From: an uncultured Collinsella sp.
GTDB taxonomy: Bacteria > Actinomycetota > Coriobacteriia > Coriobacteriales > Coriobacteriaceae
DNA: 53,217 nt
Direction of reading: 5' to 3'
Assembly: GCA_905197665.1 (NCBI GenBank)
Contig: CAJJZP010000016.1
Span: 1 to 53,217, forward strand
Within the stretch, counting starts at the first letter, position 1. Each line of letters begins with the position of its first letter. The notes under the pieces were generated by a model that was not told the DNA's origin, did no database searches, and saw only the letters and a program-made list of their open reading frames with translations. Below are positions 50,296-53,217 of this stretch, in pieces. The translations under genes and the position numbers were made by a program.

Positions 50296-53037
50296 GTGGC
50301 AGACGATATCAACAATAACGAGGGTATGGGCGAGGCCGGCGATGCCGGCATGCCCGACGATCTGAAGCGCCTGCTTGCCCGTGCTGAGCAGGGCGAGGAC
50401 GGCGATCCTGACGCCTATAACCCCGATGCCGATGATGACGAGGAAGAGGACGACGACGGTGAGCTCGAGGAGAGCTTTGGCGAAGTCGATCGTGGCGCCT
50501 CGGCCGGCGAGGATATAAACGGCGGCCAGCTCCAGATTTCGGAGTTTGGCCGCGAGATGAAGCAGTCATTTATCGAGTATTCGATGTCGGTCATCACGGC
50601 GCGCGCCCTGCCGGACGTGCGCGACGGCTTAAAGCCAGTGCACCGCCGCATCCTGTACGCGATGAACGAGAGCGGCATCTACCCCAACCGCCCGCATAAG
50701 AAGTCGGCGTGGACGGTCGGCGAAGTTATCGGTAAGTACCACCCGCACGGCGATTTCGCGGTCTATGAGGCCATGGTCCGCCTGGCACAGTGGTTCTCCA
50801 TGCGCACGCCGCTCATCGACGGTCACGGCAACTTCGGTAACATCGACGGCGACGGCGCGGCGGCCATGCGTTACACCGAGAGCCGCCTGGCCAAGCCCGC
50901 CATGGAACTGCTGCGTGACTTGCAGAAGGACACCGTCGACTGGCAGCCCAACTACGACGAATCGCTCGCCGAGCCCGTGGCGCTGCCTGCGCGCTTCCCC
51001 AACCTGCTGGTCAACGGCAGCCAGGGCATCGCCGTCGGCATGGCCACCAACATCGCTCCGCACAACCTCACCGAGGCGATCGAGGCCACCTGCTACCTGA
51101 TCGACAACCCCGACGCCACCGTCGACGAGCTCATGCAGATCATGCCCGGTCCGGACTTCCCCACCGGCGCCATCATCATGGGCAGTACCGGCATTAAGCA
51201 GAGCTACGAGACCGGCCGCGGCTCCATTACCGTGCGTGCCAAGGCACATGTGGAGTCCACCAAGACCGGCCGCAGCCGCCTGGTCTTTACCGAGATTCCC
51301 TACATGGTCAACAAGGGCACCCTGCAGGAGAAGATCGCCCAGCTCGTCAACGACAAGCGCATCGAGGGCATCTCGGATATGCGCGATGAGTCCAACCAGA
51401 AGGGCATCCGTCTGGTTATCGAGCTCAAGAAGGGCGTCATTCCGCAGGTCGTGCTCAACAACCTGTATAAGTACACCTCGCTGCAGACGACCTTTGGCGC
51501 CAACAACCTGGCGCTTGTCAACGGCGTTCCCAAATGTCTGAGCCTGCGCGAGATGCTGCAGCACTACATCGACCACCAGGTCGACGTCGTCACTCGCCGC
51601 ACTCGTTTTGACCTTAAGAAGGCCCAGGCGCGTGCGCATATCCTCGAGGGCTACCTGATGGCCCTCGACCATATCGACGAGGTCATTAGCATCATCCGCT
51701 CCTCGCAGACCGACTCCGAGGCCAGCAGCCGCCTGATCGAGCGCTTTGGCTTTACGCCCGAGCAGACCACGGCCATCCTCGAGATGAAGCTGCGCCGCCT
51801 GACCGGCCTGGAGCGCGACAAGATCCAGGAAGAGCTGGACGGCCTGCGCCGCGCCATCGCCTACTACGAGGACCTGCTGGCGCACGAGGAGAAGATCCTG
51901 GGCGTCATTAAGGAAGAGATGCGCGAGATCTCCAAGAAGTTCGGCGATAAGCGCCGCACCGAGATCAGCCATGTCGAGAAGGACCTGGACGTCGAGGACC
52001 TCATTGCCGATGAGGACATGGTCGTGACCATCACCCACACCGGCTACGTTAAGCGTATCCCGGTTGCCGCCTACCGCGCCCAAAAGCGCGGCGGCAAGGG
52101 CGTGTCGGGCGTCAACCTCAAAGAGGACGATGTCATCGATGAGATGTTCATCGCGTCCACGCACGAGTACGTGCTGTTCTTCTCGAGCAAGGGCAAGGTC
52201 TATCGCCTGAAGGTGCACGAGCTGCCGGTAGGTACGCGCCAGGCACGCGGTACCGCGATCGTCAACTTGCTGCCTTTCGAGGAGGGCGAGAAGATCGCGA
52301 GCGTCATCAGCTGCCGCGAGTTCCCTGCCGACGAGTATCTGATGTTTGCCACCAAGAGCGGCATGGTCAAGAAGACCGTGATGAGCGCGTATGACCGCAG
52401 CCGTCGCGACGGCCTGATCGCTATCAACCTGCGTGACGACGACGCGCTGCTGAACGTGCGCCGCGTGCGCGAGGGCGACAAGATTATCCTGGCCACCACC
52501 GCGGGCAAGGCGATCATGTTCTCCGAGGAACAGGTGCGCGCCACCGGCCGCGATACCAGCGGCGTTCGCGGTATCGGTATGAAGGACGGCGTGAGCGTTC
52601 TGGGCATGGAAGTCACTAACGGCAACGGCGATCTGTTCGTCATCACCGAGCGCGGCTACGGCAAGCGCACGCCGGTCGCGGACTACCCGGAGCAGAATCG
52701 CGGCGGCCAGGGCGTCTACACCATCCAAATGACCGAGCGTAAGGGCAACCTCGCGGCCATGAAGACGGTGGGCCCGCAGCACGAGCTGTTCATCGTGACG
52801 GAGGGCGCGACGGTCATTCGCGTCAAGACCGACGAGATCAGCCAGACTGGCCGCGCTACCCAGGGCGTCAAGATGATGACCGTCGACGACAACGACCGCA
52901 TCTGCGCCGTAGCCCGCATGACGGCAGCCAAGGAAAAACCCGAAGGCGAAGGCGCCGAGGCCGCAGCCGACACCGAAGAGGCCCCAGTCGACCTAGGCGA
53001 CGGCAACGACATGCCAGAGGATCTCCTAGACGAGTAA
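50296..53037 (+). CDS. gyrA: DNA gyrase subunit A
   Basis: A 913-residue catalytic subunit. The conserved breakage-reunion domain begins at about residue 83 (ISEFGREMKQSFIEYSMSV), after an acidic extension with a run of Asp/Glu at 46-60 that E. coli GyrA lacks. The catalytic tyrosine is Y193 in AMRYTESR. In the quinolone-resistance region YHPHGDFAVYEAM, F154 occupies the position of E. coli S83. The C-terminal DNA-wrapping domain contains the GyrA-box-like QKRGGKG. The tail is acidic. The start is GTG with GAGGAGG four bases upstream, and an intrinsic terminator follows. Confidence 0.97.
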   Translation: MADDINNNEGMGEAGDAGMPDDLKRLLARAEQGEDGDPDAYNPDADDDEEEDDDGELEESFGEVDRGASAGEDINGGQLQISEFGREMKQSFIEYSMSVITARALPDVRDGLKPVHRRILYAMNESGIYPNRPHKKSAWTVGEVIGKYHPHGDFAVYEAMVRLAQWFSMRTPLIDGHGNFGNIDGDGAAAMRYTESRLAKPAMELLRDLQKDTVDWQPNYDESLAEPVALPARFPNLLVNGSQGIAVGMATNIAPHNLTEAIEATCYLIDNPDATVDELMQIMPGPDFPTGAIIMGSTGIKQSYETGRGSITVRAKAHVESTKTGRSRLVFTEIPYMVNKGTLQEKIAQLVNDKRIEGISDMRDESNQKGIRLVIELKKGVIPQVVLNNLYKYTSLQTTFGANNLALVNGVPKCLSLREMLQHYIDHQVDVVTRRTRFDLKKAQARAHILEGYLMALDHIDEVISIIRSSQTDSEASSRLIERFGFTPEQTTAILEMKLRRLTGLERDKIQEELDGLRRAIAYYEDLLAHEEKILGVIKEEMREISKKFGDKRRTEISHVEKDLDVEDLIADEDMVVTITHTGYVKRIPVAAYRAQKRGGKGVSGVNLKEDDVIDEMFIASTHEYVLFFSSKGKVYRLKVHELPVGTRQARGTAIVNLLPFEEGEKIASVISCREFPADEYLMFATKSGMVKKTVMSAYDRSRRDGLIAINLRDDDALLNVRRVREGDKIILATTAGKAIMFSEEQVRATGRDTSGVRGIGMKDGVSVLGMEVTNGNGDLFVITERGYGKRTPVADYPEQNRGGQGVYTIQMTERKGNLAAMKTVGPQHELFIVTEGATVIRVKTDEISQTGRATQGVKMMTVDDNDRICAVARMTAAKEKPEGEGAEAAADTEEAPVDLGDGNDMPEDLLDE

Positions 53038-53077
53038 GAGGCCCTAGCTGGTAGAAAATATCAGACCCCATATATCG

Positions 53078-53111
53078 GCGGTCGGCGCACCTGCGCGCCG
53101 ACCGCTTTTTT
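53078..53111 (+). terminator. Terminator after gyrA
   Basis: An 11-bp stem GCGGTCGGCGC with its complement, a 6-nt loop, then six T. Confidence 0.92.
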
Positions 53112-53182
53112 GACAAGCTTGGAGCCCCGTGTCAGACGGCTGGGCGAGATGGGTTAGGTTTGTCGCGAGTTCCGCACGCAAA

Positions 53183-53205
53183 GAAGGCCACTTAATGTGG
53201 CCTTC
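53183..53205. terminator. Hairpin at the right edge
   Basis: A 9-bp perfect stem GAAGGCCAC/GTGGCCTTC with a 5-nt loop. It has T-rich sequence on both sides and may end a gene outside the window. Confidence 0.45.
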
Positions 53206-53217
53206 GTCTTGCGCAGG

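Noticed and set aside
50629..52782. Long minus-strand open frame opposite gyrA
   Set aside because: It is an antisense shadow of a strongly conserved gene, with no ribosome site or motif.

Overview
The window looks like the replication-origin side of a high-GC Gram-positive chromosome of the class Coriobacteriia, most probably Collinsella or a close relative. This assignment is an inference from protein style, from the order rpmH-rnpA-yidD-yidC-jag-rsmG-parA-parB on one arm and dnaA-dnaN-recF-DUF721-gyrB-gyrA on the other, and from LPxTG-type surface proteins. Transcription flips at about 41.4-41.9 kb: housekeeping genes on the left run on the minus strand and those on the right on the plus strand, as expected if replication starts near dnaA.

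1-15.5 kb: a tRNA-Lys whose 3' end and terminator are duplicated in an 88-bp repeat; an M29 aminopeptidase; purC with a small membrane protein; a two-component system; a Tat lipoprotein coupled to a TSCPD protein; a membrane-anchored solute-binding protein overlapping a GGDEF cyclase; a 1133-residue Ig-repeat surface protein with a G10 tract upstream and a PurB 3' relic downstream; and purB.

15.64-21.89 kb: a probable 6.2-kb defence island bounded by a 14-bp direct repeat of the tRNA-Gly 3' end. It holds an AlbA_2/GHKL-type regulator behind repeated operator-like half-sites, a small ribbon-helix-helix-like protein whose promoter contains a palindrome, and a BcgI-like restriction-modification pair. 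In the nuclease-methyltransferase gene the reading frame shifts by -1 exactly at an in-frame A AAA AAG heptamer.

22-36.4 kb: a thioester/Cna-B adhesin, a membrane M28-like protein interrupted by a very long disordered insert, tandem WYL regulators (PafBC-like), a DEDD exonuclease-DinG helicase, ddl and rlmN.

36.5-53.2 kb: parB/parA with three perfect parS sites, rsmG, jag, yidC, yidD, rnpA and rpmH; then a GHKL ATPase with a glutamine-rich linker and a winged-helix end; then dnaA, dnaN, recF, a DUF721 gene, gyrB and gyrA. Probable DnaA boxes are non-canonical (core TCAACA), DnaA domain IV departs from the consensus signature, and a DnaA-trio-like element lies just before dnaN. gyrA carries phenylalanine at the main quinolone-resistance position and has a long acidic N-terminal extension. 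No CRISPR array, rRNA operon or intact insertion sequence was seen.
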